DNA from: Croceicoccus estronivorus | Lineage (GTDB): Bacteria; Pseudomonadota; Alphaproteobacteria; Sphingomonadales; Sphingomonadaceae | DNA: 64,000 bases | Direction of reading: 5' to 3' | NCBI RefSeq assembly: GCF_001625325.1 | Contig: NZ_JRQQ01000013.1 | Span: forward strand, 1-64,000 | Shown here: positions 35,279-45,139 of the stretch, one piece after another | How the letters are laid out: each line of letters opens with the position of its first letter | How positions within the stretch are numbered: position 1 is the first letter of the stretch | Translations under genes and position numbers: made by a program | The notes under the pieces: generated by a model | The model's input: only the letters and a program-made list of their open reading frames with translations | What the model was told of the DNA's origin: nothing | The model's database searches: none

Positions 35279-37102
35279 ATGTGCGGAATTATCGGCATTG
35301 TCGGCAAGGCAGAGGTCGCGGAACGGCTGGTCGATGGACTCAGGCGGATGGAATATCGGGGATACGATTCCGCTGGTGTCTGTACTCTTCATGATGGGCA
35401 ACTTGTCCGTCGCCGGGCGGAAGGGAAACTGGCCAATCTGGTCAAGGAACTGGAGGGCAATCCCGCGCCCGGCCAGGTCGGCATTGCCCACACCCGGTGG
35501 GCCACCCATGGTGCGCCGACGACCAACAATGCCCACCCCCACGCGACGGAAGAAGTGGCGCTGGTCCATAATGGCATTATCGAGAATTTCCGACCTCTGA
35601 GGGAAGAACTCATTGCTCGCGGGCGGGTATTCGAGAGCGAGACCGACACGGAAGTCGTCGCCCATCTGGTATCCGAACAGGTCGAAGCGGGCAAAAGCCC
35701 CGAAGAAGCCGTGCAAGTGGTGTTACCGCGTCTGCGGGGGGCATTCGCGTTGGCGATCGCCTTTCGCCGCTTTCCCAACCTGCTGATTGGCGCGCGGCTG
35801 GGATCGCCACTGGTAGTTGGATATGGCGATGGCGAAACTTACCTTGGATCGGATGCTCTCGCGCTCGCGCCGCTGACGCAGCGGATATCCTATCTGGAGG
35901 AAGGCGATTGGGTCGTCCTGACGCGTAACGGGGCGCAAGTCCATGATGCCGCCAACAGGCCGGTGGAACGGGCGATCACGACATCAGGCGCGTCCGCTGC
36001 TGCAATCGAGAAGGGCAATTATCGCCACTTCATGCAGAAAGAGATATTCGAGCAGCCGGTGGTCGTGGCGCAAACGCTTCGCTCTTATATCCGCCAGCTC
36101 GAACGTCAGGTTACCTTGCCGCAGATCGATTTCGATCTGTCCAAGATAAACCGGGTCACTATCGTGGCCTGCGGCACGTCCTATTACGCCGGCATGGTGG
36201 CGAAGTATTGGTTTGAGCGGTTCGCTCGCGTGCCCGTCGACATCGATGTGGCGAGCGAGTTCCGTTATCGTGAGCCGGTGCTGGAAAAGGGTGGGCTGGC
36301 CCTGTTCATCTCGCAGTCCGGCGAAACGGCGGACACATTGGCGGCCCTGCGTCATTGCAAGGCGGAAGGGCAGACAATTGCCGTCGTCGTCAACGTTCCG
36401 ACCAGTTCCATGGCGCGGGAGGCGGATTTGCTATTGCCGACCCACGCAGGTCCGGAAATCGGCGTCGCATCGACCAAGGCTTTTACCTGTCAGCTGGCAG
36501 TTCTGGCCGCCTTGGCTGCCCATCTGGCGGTCCGGCGTGGCCGGATGGACCGGGATGAGGAAGAGCGTGTCGTCGGGCATTTGCTGGAGGCTCCGGCCGC
36601 GCTCAATGCTGCGCTTGCGCATGATGAGGAAATCGCCGCCATGGCCCCTCTGATCGCCCCGGCGCGGGACGTACTTTATCTTGGGCGGGGACCGGATTAT
36701 CCGCTGGCTCTCGAAGGTGCGCTCAAGCTCAAGGAAATCAGCTATATTCACGCTGAAGGCTACGCTTCTGGTGAAATGAAGCATGGCCCGATCGCACTGA
36801 TCGATGAAGCGGTTCCCGTGATAGTGCTGGCCCCGTCGGGCCCGCTGTTCGAAAAGACTGTTTCCAACATGCAGGAGGTGCGGGCACGGGGCGGCAAGAT
36901 CGTGTTGATTTCCGATGCCGAGGGAATTGCCGAGGCAGGTGAAGGCTGTATGGCTACGATCGAAATGCCCAAAGTGCATCCCCTGATCGCGCCTCTTGTC
37001 TATGCAGTTCCCGTTCAACTGCTGGCGTATCATACGGCATGCGCCAAGGGGACGGATGTCGATCAACCGCGCAATCTCGCCAAGTCGGTGACTGTGGAAT
37101 AG
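35279..37102 (+). CDS. glmS: Glutamine-fructose-6-phosphate aminotransferase
   Basis: A 607-residue GlmS making glucosamine-6-phosphate from fructose-6-phosphate and glutamine. MCGIIGIVG provides the N-terminal Cys nucleophile of the glutaminase domain, with GIAHTRWATHG behind it. Two SIS domains hold the isomerase site (VACGTSYYAGMVAKYWFE, FISQSGETADTLAALR, GVASTKAFTCQL, EGALKLKEISYIHAEGYASGEMKHGPIALI). The C-terminus DQPRNLAKSVTVE is canonical. No ribozyme is expected in this group and none was seen upstream. Confidence 0.98.
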   Translation: MCGIIGIVGKAEVAERLVDGLRRMEYRGYDSAGVCTLHDGQLVRRRAEGKLANLVKELEGNPAPGQVGIAHTRWATHGAPTTNNAHPHATEEVALVHNGIIENFRPLREELIARGRVFESETDTEVVAHLVSEQVEAGKSPEEAVQVVLPRLRGAFALAIAFRRFPNLLIGARLGSPLVVGYGDGETYLGSDALALAPLTQRISYLEEGDWVVLTRNGAQVHDAANRPVERAITTSGASAAAIEKGNYRHFMQKEIFEQPVVVAQTLRSYIRQLERQVTLPQIDFDLSKINRVTIVACGTSYYAGMVAKYWFERFARVPVDIDVASEFRYREPVLEKGGLALFISQSGETADTLAALRHCKAEGQTIAVVVNVPTSSMAREADLLLPTHAGPEIGVASTKAFTCQLAVLAALAAHLAVRRGRMDRDEEERVVGHLLEAPAALNAALAHDEEIAAMAPLIAPARDVLYLGRGPDYPLALEGALKLKEISYIHAEGYASGEMKHGPIALIDEAVPVIVLAPSGPLFEKTVSNMQEVRARGGKIVLISDAEGIAEAGEGCMATIEMPKVHPLIAPLVYAVPVQLLAYHTACAKGTDVDQPRNLAKSVTVE

Positions 37103-37157
37103 ACGTCCAGACGCTGTTGTTTACGAGCTGGAAACCATTGTGTCCTAACGACGACGC

Positions 37158-39527
37158 GTGGTTGAAGAGCGAACCGAACCGAATGCCGTACCTGCGGATC
37201 TGCCGAGCGAATTGCCGGTGGGGGCGCTGCTGGGCATAAGCAATCCCCCCTCTGGGGACTGGGTGCGTTTGCGGCGCCTGCAATATGCGCATCTCGCGAA
37301 GGTCACGCTCGGTCGTTTGCTATCGCACGCAATTGCCGGGCTCGTGGTTCTGACGCTTTTTCTCGGTAAGGTGCCGGCATGGCTTCTGGCCGGATGGGCC
37401 GTCGTTCTCGCGATCTCGTTGCACTACAGTTACCGGATGGACCGCCAATTGGCGGATGCCGGCCACCGCGCGATCGGCAAGTCCGAGTTTCGCCTCCATA
37501 TGGCGCTGACCACAGGTTTGGCGATCGTGTGGAGCTTTCCGATTCTCGTATTCACCCGCTTCGGAAGTTCCGCCGATGAAATGGCTCTGTGGGGCGTACA
37601 GGCAATGCTGATTGCCGGCGCGGCGCTGTGGCTGTCGTCCGTGCCATTGGGGGCCATTCTGTTTACAGTCATTACCGGTATCAGCGCGATGGTCGCGCTG
37701 GCCGTCGACGGCCATCTGGCGATGGTGGCGGTCATTGCGGCATTTATCGGTGTGGCGGTCGCCGGGACCATTCAGGGCGCACGCACGCATCTCACGGCTC
37801 GCATTGCCGAAGCCGGCGTCGCCGAAAAGAGCGAGGTGGTGTCACTCTTGCTGCGGGAATTCCAGGAAAGTGAGGCGGACTGGCTGTGGCAGATCGATAC
37901 TTCACGCCGTGTGCGATCGGTCAGCCCCCGTTTCGCATACGCTTTGGGGCAGGACCCGGACACAGCGGAAGGCATGCCCTTTCTGCAGCTCATTGCCGGA
38001 GATGGATGGGATCATGGCAATTTCCCGCCGAGCCTGCACGAACTGGCGGAACGGCTCAAACGACGGGAAAGTTTTTCCAATCTCATGGTCCGCGTGACCA
38101 TCGGCAAGCAGAAGAAATGGTGGGAGCTTTCCGGCACTCCCAAGATCAACGATGCGGGCAAGTTTATCGGGTTCCGGGGCGTGGGTTCGGATGTGACCGA
38201 GCAGCGGGAATCGTCGGACAAGATCGCCTATCTTGCCCGGTACGACACGCTGACCGGCCTTCCCAATCGCATGATGTTGATGGAAGCGTTGGGCGACGCG
38301 ATGAAATATGCCGATCAATGGAAAAGCCGTTGTGCATTTCTGATGATCGATCTCGACCGTTTCAAACAGATCAACGATTCCCTCGGCCATCAGATCGGCG
38401 ACAGATTGCTCGCGCAGGTCGCTGAACGGCTCAAAAGCCTGGTAAGCAACAATGAACTGTGCGGTCGACTGGGTGGCGACGAATTCGCGATTGTGATGCG
38501 TGATGCATCCGACATGCGACGGATCGACCAGGTGGCCCAGTCGGTCATCAATCTGTTGTCTCAGCCTTATGATGTCGACAATCACACCCTTTATGTCGGT
38601 TCCAGTGTCGGTTCGGCCATCGGTCCGCGGGATGGTGCGACTGTCGAAACCTTGATGCGCAATGCCGACCTTGCGCTCTATCGCGCCAAGGATGGCGGTC
38701 GGGGTATTCACATCCAGTTTGAACCGTCGCTCCATCAGGATGCGGAGGAACGGCGCAAACTGGAAATGTCCTTGCGTCACGCACTGGAACGCAACGAGTT
38801 TCTGCTCAATTATCAGCCGGTCGTAGATGCCCGGAGAGAGACGGTCGTCAGCTTCGAGGCCCTGCTGCGCTGGCAAAGCCCTGAACATGGTCTGGTCAGC
38901 CCGGTGAAGTTCATTCCGCTGGCCGAAGATACCAGAATGATCGTATCCATTGGCGAATGGGTACTCAATGAGGCTTGCCGCGAGGCGACGACCTGGCCGG
39001 CCCACGTGAAGATCGCGGTCAATGTGTCGGGTGAGCAGCTATTGGCTCCGAACTTCGCGGAAACCGTGGTCAAAGCGTTGGCGGCGACAGGGCTTGATCC
39101 CCAACGCCTCGAAATCGAAGTCACCGAAAGTATCTTCCTGCGTGACGATGTGACAGCGCGAAACACGCTGGAAGAGATCATTGCCTTGGGATGCAGTGTC
39201 GCGCTTGACGATTTCGGCACTGGCTATTCTTCTCTCGGCTACCTGCGCAAGCTGCGTTTCTCGACCATCAAAGTCGATCGCAGCTTTGTTCAGGGTGCTG
39301 CCAAGGGGAACGCGGAAAGCTTGGCGATCATTCGCGCGGTCGTTGCGATGGCGGACAGTCTGGGCATGTCCACCACAGCCGAAGGCGTGGAAAATGCGGT
39401 TGAAGCGCGCCTGATCCGTGAACTGGGTTGCAAGAAGATCCAGGGCTATCACTTTGGACGGCCGATGATTGCCGCGGATGTGCAGCGAATTTTCCGCCAG
39501 ACGGATACCGAACGCCACAGCGCCTGA
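37158..39527 (+). CDS. Membrane PAS-GGDEF-EAL c-di-GMP signalling protein
   Basis: A 789-residue protein. Membrane segments at residues ~45-90 and ~110-210 (VLTLFLGKVPAWLLAGWAVVLAISL, ALWGVQAMLIAGAALWLSSVPLGAILFTVI and others) are followed by a PAS domain (~225-345; LWQIDTSRRVRSVSPRFAYALG, KKWWELSGTPKINDAGKFIGFRGVGSDVTEQ). A GGDEF domain (~355-510) has an intact RLGGDEF motif. The EAL domain (~535-780) has FEALLRW, ESIFLRD, DDFGTGYSS, KVDRSFV and TAEGVEN, so both active sites look complete. The RxxD inhibitory site five residues before GGDEF is absent. The net direction of c-di-GMP turnover cannot be told. GTG start; no clear ribosome site, so the N-terminus is uncertain. Confidence 0.9.
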   Translation: MVEERTEPNAVPADLPSELPVGALLGISNPPSGDWVRLRRLQYAHLAKVTLGRLLSHAIAGLVVLTLFLGKVPAWLLAGWAVVLAISLHYSYRMDRQLADAGHRAIGKSEFRLHMALTTGLAIVWSFPILVFTRFGSSADEMALWGVQAMLIAGAALWLSSVPLGAILFTVITGISAMVALAVDGHLAMVAVIAAFIGVAVAGTIQGARTHLTARIAEAGVAEKSEVVSLLLREFQESEADWLWQIDTSRRVRSVSPRFAYALGQDPDTAEGMPFLQLIAGDGWDHGNFPPSLHELAERLKRRESFSNLMVRVTIGKQKKWWELSGTPKINDAGKFIGFRGVGSDVTEQRESSDKIAYLARYDTLTGLPNRMMLMEALGDAMKYADQWKSRCAFLMIDLDRFKQINDSLGHQIGDRLLAQVAERLKSLVSNNELCGRLGGDEFAIVMRDASDMRRIDQVAQSVINLLSQPYDVDNHTLYVGSSVGSAIGPRDGATVETLMRNADLALYRAKDGGRGIHIQFEPSLHQDAEERRKLEMSLRHALERNEFLLNYQPVVDARRETVVSFEALLRWQSPEHGLVSPVKFIPLAEDTRMIVSIGEWVLNEACREATTWPAHVKIAVNVSGEQLLAPNFAETVVKALAATGLDPQRLEIEVTESIFLRDDVTARNTLEEIIALGCSVALDDFGTGYSSLGYLRKLRFSTIKVDRSFVQGAAKGNAESLAIIRAVVAMADSLGMSTTAEGVENAVEARLIRELGCKKIQGYHFGRPMIAADVQRIFRQTDTERHSA

Positions 39528-39550
39528 AAGAGGGGATGCGGCAATGTCGC

Positions 39551-40228
39551 TTACGCTTCGACGAGGCCTTTCAGAGCGCTTTCGAACAGGGCGCGGCCAT
39601 CCGATCCACCATGGGCAGGCTCGATCGCACGTTCGGGGTGGGGCATCATGCCCAGCACATTGCCAGCCTCGTTCAGGACACCGGCAATGTCGCGGACTGA
39701 GCCATTTACAGGTTCGGCATAGCGAAAAGCCACCCGACCTTCACCTTCCAGACGATCCAGCGTGGCCTCATCGGCGAAATAATTGCCATCGTGATGGGCG
39801 ACCGGAATATGGACAGTCTGGCCGGCCTTGTATCCGGACGTGAACAGCGAGCGGTTGTTCTCCACCTTCAGTGGCACGGTGCGGCAAACGAAGTTCTGGC
39901 TGGCATTGCGCATCAATGCGCCGGGCAGCAGACCTGCCTCGGTCAGTACCTGAAAGCCGTTGCAAACGCCCAGAACCGGTACGCCGCGTCCGGCGGCTTC
40001 GATCACAGCCTGCATGATCGGGCTGCGTGCGGCCATCGCGCCGGAGCGTAGATAGTCTCCGTAGGAGAAGCCGCCCGGCAGAGCGATGAAGTCGAGTCCG
40101 TCAGGCAGGTCGGCGTCGCCGTGCCATACGCGGATTGCCGGTGTGCCGGACACCTGTTCCAGCGCAACCGCCATGTCCCGGTCGCAGTTGGAGCCGGGGA
40201 AAGTGATGACGGCGGAACGGAACGCCAT
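39551..40228 (-). CDS. purQ: FGAM synthase glutaminase subunit PurQ
   Basis: A 225-residue class I glutamine amidotransferase. [17 protein letters not shown] starts the protein, [16 protein letters not shown] and [21 protein letters not shown] contain the oxyanion region and nucleophile Cys, and MMPHPERA contains the catalytic His. It supplies ammonia to PurL for formylglycinamidine ribotide synthesis. The ATG overlaps the purS stop by one base (TAATG). The small-PurL/PurQ/PurS system fits Alphaproteobacteria; purL is outside the window. Confidence 0.97.
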   Translation of the reverse strand: MAFRSAVITFPGSNCDRDMAVALEQVSGTPAIRVWHGDADLPDGLDFIALPGGFSYGDYLRSGAMAARSPIMQAVIEAAGRGVPVLGVCNGFQVLTEAGLLPGALMRNASQNFVCRTVPLKVENNRSLFTSGYKAGQTVHIPVAHHDGNYFADEATLDRLEGEGRVAFRYAEPVNGSVRDIAGVLNEAGNVLGMMPHPERAIEPAHGGSDGRALFESALKGLVEA

Positions 40229-40464
40229 TATGCGGCCACCTTCTCGATCCGGTAGTTTTCGATCACCATGTTGGCGAGCAGCTTGCGGCACATTTCGTCC
40301 AGTGCCTCGTCTGTCACGCCATCATCGACGTCCAGTTCGATCAGGCGCCCGGCGCGCACGTCGTTGACCCCGGAAAAACCGAGCCCCTCGAGCGCGTGGT
40401 GAATGGCTCGGCCCTGGGGGTCGAGTACACCATTCTTCAGGCTGACATGGACGCGGACTTTCAT
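40228..40464 (-). CDS. purS: FGAM synthase subunit PurS
   Basis: A 78-residue Pur[47 protein letters not shown] is typical from end to end. It bridges PurL and PurQ in the heteromeric FGAM synthase. It lies between purC and purQ on one leftward transcript. Confidence 0.97.
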   Translation of the reverse strand: MKVRVHVSLKNGVLDPQGRAIHHALEGLGFSGVNDVRAGRLIELDVDDGVTDEALDEMCRKLLANMVIENYRIEKVAA

Positions 40465-40585
40465 GGGCAGCGGGCCTTCAATCGCAGGATGGGAATCGCA
40501 GCGAGCCTATGCCTTCAGCAACGCCTTAGGGCAAGGCCAGGAGGTATGATGGCGGTTCGCAATATGGCTGCGTCGGGAGAGAAGC

Positions 40586-41368
40586 CTATTTTTTGCTGCG
40601 GAGCTTGCGATGGACACTGAGGTCGAACACTTCGCTGGGGCCATCGTTTTCCAACAGGCCGAGGCGTCGTGCAACTTCCTGATAGGCCTCTTCCTCGCCG
40701 CCAAGATCGCGGCGGAAGCGGTCCTTGTCCAGCTTTTCGCCAGTGACCATGTCCCACAGTCGGCAGCCGTCGGGGCTGATTTCGTCGGCCAGAATGACGC
40801 GGGAATAATCACCGTCCCAGATGCGGCCGAATTCCAGCTTGAAATCGACGAGGCGGATGTTGATCGCCGCAAACATGCCGCAAAGGAAATCGTTGATCCG
40901 GATCGCCATGGAGGAAATGTCCTGCATTTCTTCATTGCTGGCATAACCGAAGCAGGCAATGTGTTCTTCCGCGATCAGCGGATCGCCCAGCGCGTCATCC
41001 TTGTAATAGTATTCAAGCAGGGTGTGGGGCAGCATTTCCCCTTCTTCCAGGCCCAGCCGCTTGCAGATCGAGCCGGCCGCGACATTGCGCACGACCACTT
41101 CGATCGGCACGATTTCCACCTGCCGGACGAGTTGTTCGCGCATGTTCAGGCGGCGGATGAAATGGGTCGGAATTCCGATATGCGACAGGCGGGTGAACAC
41201 ATATTCGCTGATGCGGTTGTTGATCACACCCTTGCCGTTGATCGTGCCCTTTTTCTGGGCGTTGAACGCGGTCGCATCATCCTTGAAATACTGGATCAGC
41301 GTACCTGGTTCGGGACCTTCGTAGAGAATCTTGGCCTTGCCTTCGTAAATCTGGCGGCGACGCGACAT
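40586..41368 (-). CDS. purC: SAICAR synthetase
   Basis: A 260-residue PurC joining aspartate to CAIR with [39 protein letters not shown] carries the N-terminal signature. [29 protein letters not shown] and [14 protein letters not shown] are canonical. ATG 41368 fits the family; a longer frame runs into a hairpin-rich leader and was rejected. First gene of purC-purS-purQ. Confidence 0.97.
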   Translation of the reverse strand: MSRRRQIYEGKAKILYEGPEPGTLIQYFKDDATAFNAQKKGTINGKGVINNRISEYVFTRLSHIGIPTHFIRRLNMREQLVRQVEIVPIEVVVRNVAAGSICKRLGLEEGEMLPHTLLEYYYKDDALGDPLIAEEHIACFGYASNEEMQDISSMAIRINDFLCGMFAAINIRLVDFKLEFGRIWDGDYSRVILADEISPDGCRLWDMVTGEKLDKDRFRRDLGGEEEAYQEVARRLGLLENDGPSEVFDLSVHRKLRSKK

Positions 41369-41388
41369 GGGCCTTGCCTTTTCAAGTG

Positions 41389-41447
41389 AAAAACAGAGCG
41401 CCCCGGCTGACGAAGCATTTTGCTTCATCCGGTGCCAGGGCGCTTTT
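41389..41447. promoter_or_regulatory. Long hairpin with T-run in the purC leader
   Basis: AGCGCCC (41397-41403) pairs with GGGCGCT (41438-41444). Inside it GAAGC (41412-41416) pairs with GCTTC (41422-41426), and a GGC/GCC helix lies between. On the minus strand CTG and TTTTT follow the stem; on the plus strand TTT follows. The element stands between divergent purC and the acetyltransferase gene, about 20 bases before the purC start, so it may be a leader attenuator or a two-way terminator. Confidence 0.5.
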
Positions 41448-41514
41448 CGCCCCATAGTATGAAACAGGCGTGAACGCAATTGCACGCCGGGCCGGGCGCT
41501 TCTATCCGACGGCA

Positions 41515-42102
41515 ATGGCTATCGACGTACGAACATTGCAGGGCGAGGAGTGTATCCGGTATCTGGCGGATCTTGCTGCCTTGCGGATCAGCGTCTTTGC
41601 CGCCTTCCCTTATCTTTACGACGGGGACGAGGGCTATGAGGCGGAATATGTGAAGGAATTTGCTTCGGAACGGGGCAGCGTGCTGGTGGCGGCCTTCGAT
41701 CATGAACGTGTGGTCGGGGTGGCGACGGCCAGTCCCATGTGGGCGCAGAAGGCGGAATTTCGCCAGCCATTCGAGAAAGCCGGACTCGATACGGGGCGGC
41801 TATTCTATTTCGGGGAAAGTGTGCTCCTGCCCGACTACCGTGGAAGGGGAATCGGGCATGCGTTCTTCGATCGGCGTGAAGCTGCCGCGCGTGCGGGAGG
41901 AGCGGACTTGGCCTGTTTCGCGGCAGTGATCCGTGAACCGGATCATCCGGCAAGACCCGCGGATTACACACCGCTCGACGCGTTCTGGAGCAAGCGTGGT
42001 TATGAGCCGGTACCGGGACTGGTCACTGAACTGGCCTGGAAGGAACACGGCGAAACGCACGAAAGTGCCAAGCCTATGCAATATTGGCTGCGGCGATTCT
42101 GA
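41515..42102 (+). CDS. GNAT family N-acetyltransferase
   Basis: About 195 residues with a GNAT acyl-CoA binding core: [30 protein letters not shown] contains the R-G-x-G-[IK]-G-type pyrophosphate loop of motif A. The substrate is unknown. [10 protein letters not shown] at 41515 was taken as start; an upstream GTG (41470) adds 15 residues without family similarity. It is followed after 45 bases by bioF, and co-transcription with the biotin genes is possible but not shown. Confidence 0.8.
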   Translation: MAIDVRTLQGEECIRYLADLAALRISVFAAFPYLYDGDEGYEAEYVKEFASERGSVLVAAFDHERVVGVATASPMWAQKAEFRQPFEKAGLDTGRLFYFGESVLLPDYRGRGIGHAFFDRREAAARAGGADLACFAAVIREPDHPARPADYTPLDAFWSKRGYEPVPGLVTELAWKEHGETHESAKPMQYWLRRF

Positions 42103-42147
42103 AGCCGGTGGTTGTATGATCGGCGTGCTTGCGGCAAAGCGCGCGGC

Positions 42148-43275
42148 ATGTCCGGTCCCTTTGCAGACCATGCGGCGGATCTGGCCGCTCTGGCGCAGAA
42201 AGCGCGACTACGCACCTTGCGTCCCCGTGACGGTGTTGATTTTGCCTCCAACGATTACCTTGGCCTTGCCGGGGATGCCCGGCTGAAACAGGCAATCGTC
42301 GAGGCAATGGAGCGCGGGGTGCCGACCGGTTCCGGCGGATCCCGCCTGTTACGTGGTAACCACGAGGAACATGAAGCGTTGGAAGCCGCCGCCGCGCATT
42401 TCTTCGGTAGCGAGAGCGCGCTGTTCTTTGCCAATGGCTATGGTGGGAATTCCGCGCTGGTCGCGACCCTGCCGCACAAGGGCGACGTGGTTATTTACGA
42501 CCGGTTGATCCATGCCAGCCTGCACGAAGGGCTTCGTCTGACCAGAGCTGACCGGGCGGTGGCGGAGCATAACGATGTGCAGAGCTATGCAGACGCGATA
42601 ACCCGGTGGCGGAAGAATGGTGGTACCGGTCGCGTTTGGATTGCCGTCGAGACCCTCTATTCGATGGATGGGGACCAGGCACCACTCGACGATCTCATGA
42701 TGTTGACCGATGAGCATGACGGAGTGCTGCTGGTCGATGAAGCGCATGCAACGGGTGTGTTCGGGGATCGGGGGCGCGGGCTCGCGGCCCATTTGCAGGG
42801 CCGGGAAAACCTGATTTCGCTGCACACATGCGGCAAGGCTCTGGGAGGCGAAGGGGCTCTTGTTTGCGCATCACAGACAGTGAAGGAATTTCTCGTCAAT
42901 CGCGCGCGCGGTTTCATTTTCTCAACCGCGCCGAGCCCGCTCATGGCCGTGGTGGTTGGGGAAGCATTACGCATTTGCGTTGACGACCCGGAACTGCGCC
43001 ATCAGCTGCAGACTTTGATTTCTCATGCTGAAAAGGCCCTGGCTCCCTTGGGCTTTGCGCCCACGGGATCACAGATCGTGCCCATTATCCTCGGAGAGGA
43101 TGGGCGGACAATGGCTGCGGCGGACGCATTGCAAAAAGCCGGGTTCGACATAAGGGGCATCCGCCCACCGACAGTGCCAGTGGGAACTGCCCGGTTGCGG
43201 TTGTCGTTGACCCTGAATGCCACTTGCGACGATGTCGATGCGCTGGCGGAAAACCTCGGGAGAGTGCTGTCATGA
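42148..43275 (+). CDS. bioF: 8-amino-7-oxononanoate synthase
   Basis: A 375-residue PLP-dependent alpha-oxoamine synthase. It condenses pimeloyl-ACP/CoA with alanine in biotin synthesis. VDFASNDYLGLAGD, GSGGSRLLRGNHEEHEALE, ALFFANGYGGN, LLVDEAHATGVFGDRGRG and the PLP-lysine segment HTCGKALGGEGA are all present. The related enzymes Kbl and ALAS share the fold. BioF is preferred because bioD and bioA overlap it directly. Start MSGPF at 42148. Confidence 0.93.
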   Translation: MSGPFADHAADLAALAQKARLRTLRPRDGVDFASNDYLGLAGDARLKQAIVEAMERGVPTGSGGSRLLRGNHEEHEALEAAAAHFFGSESALFFANGYGGNSALVATLPHKGDVVIYDRLIHASLHEGLRLTRADRAVAEHNDVQSYADAITRWRKNGGTGRVWIAVETLYSMDGDQAPLDDLMMLTDEHDGVLLVDEAHATGVFGDRGRGLAAHLQGRENLISLHTCGKALGGEGALVCASQTVKEFLVNRARGFIFSTAPSPLMAVVVGEALRICVDDPELRHQLQTLISHAEKALAPLGFAPTGSQIVPIILGEDGRTMAAADALQKAGFDIRGIRPPTVPVGTARLRLSLTLNATCDDVDALAENLGRVLS

Positions 43276-43880
43276 TGGGATTTGCCGTCACTGGGACCGA
43301 CACGGATGTGGGCAAGACTGTATTTTCCGCCGCGTTGGCCGGGTATCTGAATGGCTGGTACTGGAAACCCGTGCAGGCGGGACTAACCGACGGCACCGAT
43401 GCATTACGTGTGGCGGAGCTATCCGGTTTGCCGGCGGAGCGTATCCTGCCGGAAGCCTATCGCCTGACTACGCCCTGCTCGCCACATCGCGCTGCGCAGA
43501 TCGACGGCGTGACAATTGAAGACGACGCTCTGACCTTGCCGGAGCAGAGGCCGTTGGTGGTCGAGGGGGCAGGGGGAGCCCTGGTGCCGCTGCGGCATGA
43601 CCTGCTCGTGGCAGACCAGATCGCGCGTTGGCAATTGCCTGCGATTGTCGTGGCGAGGACCACTCTCGGCACTATCAATCATACGTTGATGACAATTGAG
43701 GTCCTCCGCGCACGTGGGATAACCGTGCACGGCGTGGCCTTCATTGGCGACGGTAATGAAGATAGCGAGGCTACGATATGCCGCCTCGGGCAAGTCAGGC
43801 GGCTGGGGCGCTTGCCATTGCTGGACCCTCTGGATGCGGCTGGTCTGGCCGAGGCATTCTCGGCAGGAGTCTCTCTTTGA
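43272..43880 (+). CDS. bioD: Dethiobiotin synthetase
   Basis: A 202-residue P-loop enzyme closing the ureido ring of dethiobiotin with CO2 and ATP. VTGTDTDVGKT is the Walker A motif, WKPVQAGL the substrate loop and VVEGAGGALVPL the conserved Glu segment. ATG 43272 overlaps the bioF stop in ATGA. Confidence 0.94.
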   Translation: MMGFAVTGTDTDVGKTVFSAALAGYLNGWYWKPVQAGLTDGTDALRVAELSGLPAERILPEAYRLTTPCSPHRAAQIDGVTIEDDALTLPEQRPLVVEGAGGALVPLRHDLLVADQIARWQLPAIVVARTTLGTINHTLMTIEVLRARGITVHGVAFIGDGNEDSEATICRLGQVRRLGRLPLLDPLDAAGLAEAFSAGVSL

Positions 43881-45139
43881 GCGGTTCGTCCATCTGGCAC
43901 CCCTTCACCCAGCACGGGTTGGAGGAGCCTGCCCCGCTTGTGACGCATGCGGAGGGTGCCGCGCTATACACCAAGGACGGGCAACGTGTAATCGACGCGA
44001 TATCGAGCTGGTGGGTGACGACACATGGTCATTGTCACCCGCGCATCATGGCTGCCATCCGTCGGCAGGCAGAGCATTTGGACCAGGTTATTTTCGCCGG
44101 TTGGACACACGAAGCTGCGGAAGAGGTTGCGCGAGGGTTGAGAGCGATCCTGCCTTCGGAACTGACGCGGGTATTCTTCTCCGATTCCGGGTCCACCAGT
44201 GTCGAAGTCGCACTGAAAATGGCGCTGGGATATTGGGCTAATCGCGGTGAAGAACGGCACCGCATCGTCGTAATGGATCATTCCTATCACGGGGACACGA
44301 TCGGGACGATGTCCGTGGGCGCGCGGGGCGTTTTCAATGCGGCATATGCCCCCCTGCTGTTCGATGTCGGACGCGTACCGTTCCCTTCCGCTCCTCAGGT
44401 CACGCTCGATGCGCTGGAGGTGGAATGCAAGGCCGGCGCGGCGGCATTCATCGTTGAACCGCTCGTGCTGGGGGCTGGAGGAATGATGATGTACGGCCCG
44501 CTGGTATTGGCGGAGATGCGGGCAATTTGCGAAACCTACGGGACGCTTTTCATTGCAGATGAAGTGATGACCGGTTGGGGGCGGACCGGTACATTGCTCG
44601 CCTGTGAGCAGGCCGGGGTGGTTCCCGATCTGCTGTGCTTGTCAAAGGGGCTGACAGGCGGCGCAGTGCCGTTGGCCGTGACAATGGCCAGTGAACCGAT
44701 CTGGGATGCGCACTATTCGACCGACCGGGCCCGGATGTTTTTCCATTCATCCAGCTATACAGCGAACTCCATCGCATGTGCTGCTGCGGCTGAAAACCTG
44801 GCGATCTGGCGGGAAGAGCCGGTTATGGAGCGGATCGGAGCCCTTGCCGCGCGGCAGGAGCAGCATCTGACCGAACTCGCCGACCATCCGGCCGTTGCCG
44901 ATACGCGCCGTTGCGGCACGATTGCGGCGATGGAACTGGGCGGTGAGGGCGCAGCGTATCTCTCGAACCTCGGTCCGCGATTGCTGGCGCATTTTCGTGA
45001 GGCCGGGGTGCTTCTGCGCCCGCTAGGCAATACCGTTTATGTCATGCCGCCATACTGCATCGGGGAAGACGATCTTGCCATCGTCCATGCCGCGATCGGT
45101 TCCGCCGCTGACGCTATAGCGGCGGGTGAATTCAACTAA
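43877..45139 (+). CDS. bioA: Adenosylmethionine-8-amino-7-oxononanoate aminotransferase
   Basis: A 420-residue class III aminotransferase making 7,8-diaminopelargonate with SAM as amino donor. SIWHPFTQHG at the start, ISSWWVTTHGHCHP, FFSDSGSTSVEVALKMALGYW, DHSYHGDTIGTMS, FIADEVMTGWGRTG and the PLP-lysine segment LSKGLTGG are typical of BioA. The best start is TTG 43877, overlapping the bioD stop in TTGA and placing SIWHPFT at the normal position; no ATG fits. The end overlaps convergent ppx by eight bases. bioB is not in the window. Confidence 0.94.
   Translation: MSGSSIWHPFTQHGLEEPAPLVTHAEGAALYTKDGQRVIDAISSWWVTTHGHCHPRIMAAIRRQAEHLDQVIFAGWTHEAAEEVARGLRAILPSELTRVFFSDSGSTSVEVALKMALGYWANRGEERHRIVVMDHSYHGDTIGTMSVGARGVFNAAYAPLLFDVGRVPFPSAPQVTLDALEVECKAGAAAFIVEPLVLGAGGMMMYGPLVLAEMRAICETYGTLFIADEVMTGWGRTGTLLACEQAGVVPDLLCLSKGLTGGAVPLAVTMASEPIWDAHYSTDRARMFFHSSSYTANSIACAAAAENLAIWREEPVMERIGALAARQEQHLTELADHPAVADTRRCGTIAAMELGGEGAAYLSNLGPRLLAHFREAGVLLRPLGNTVYVMPPYCIGEDDLAIVHAAIGSAADAIAAGEFN

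Noticed and set aside
37103-37157. Possible glmS-linked riboswitch or small RNA site
   Set aside because: The glmS ribozyme is a feature of Gram-positive bacteria, and no structured element was visible around glmS.
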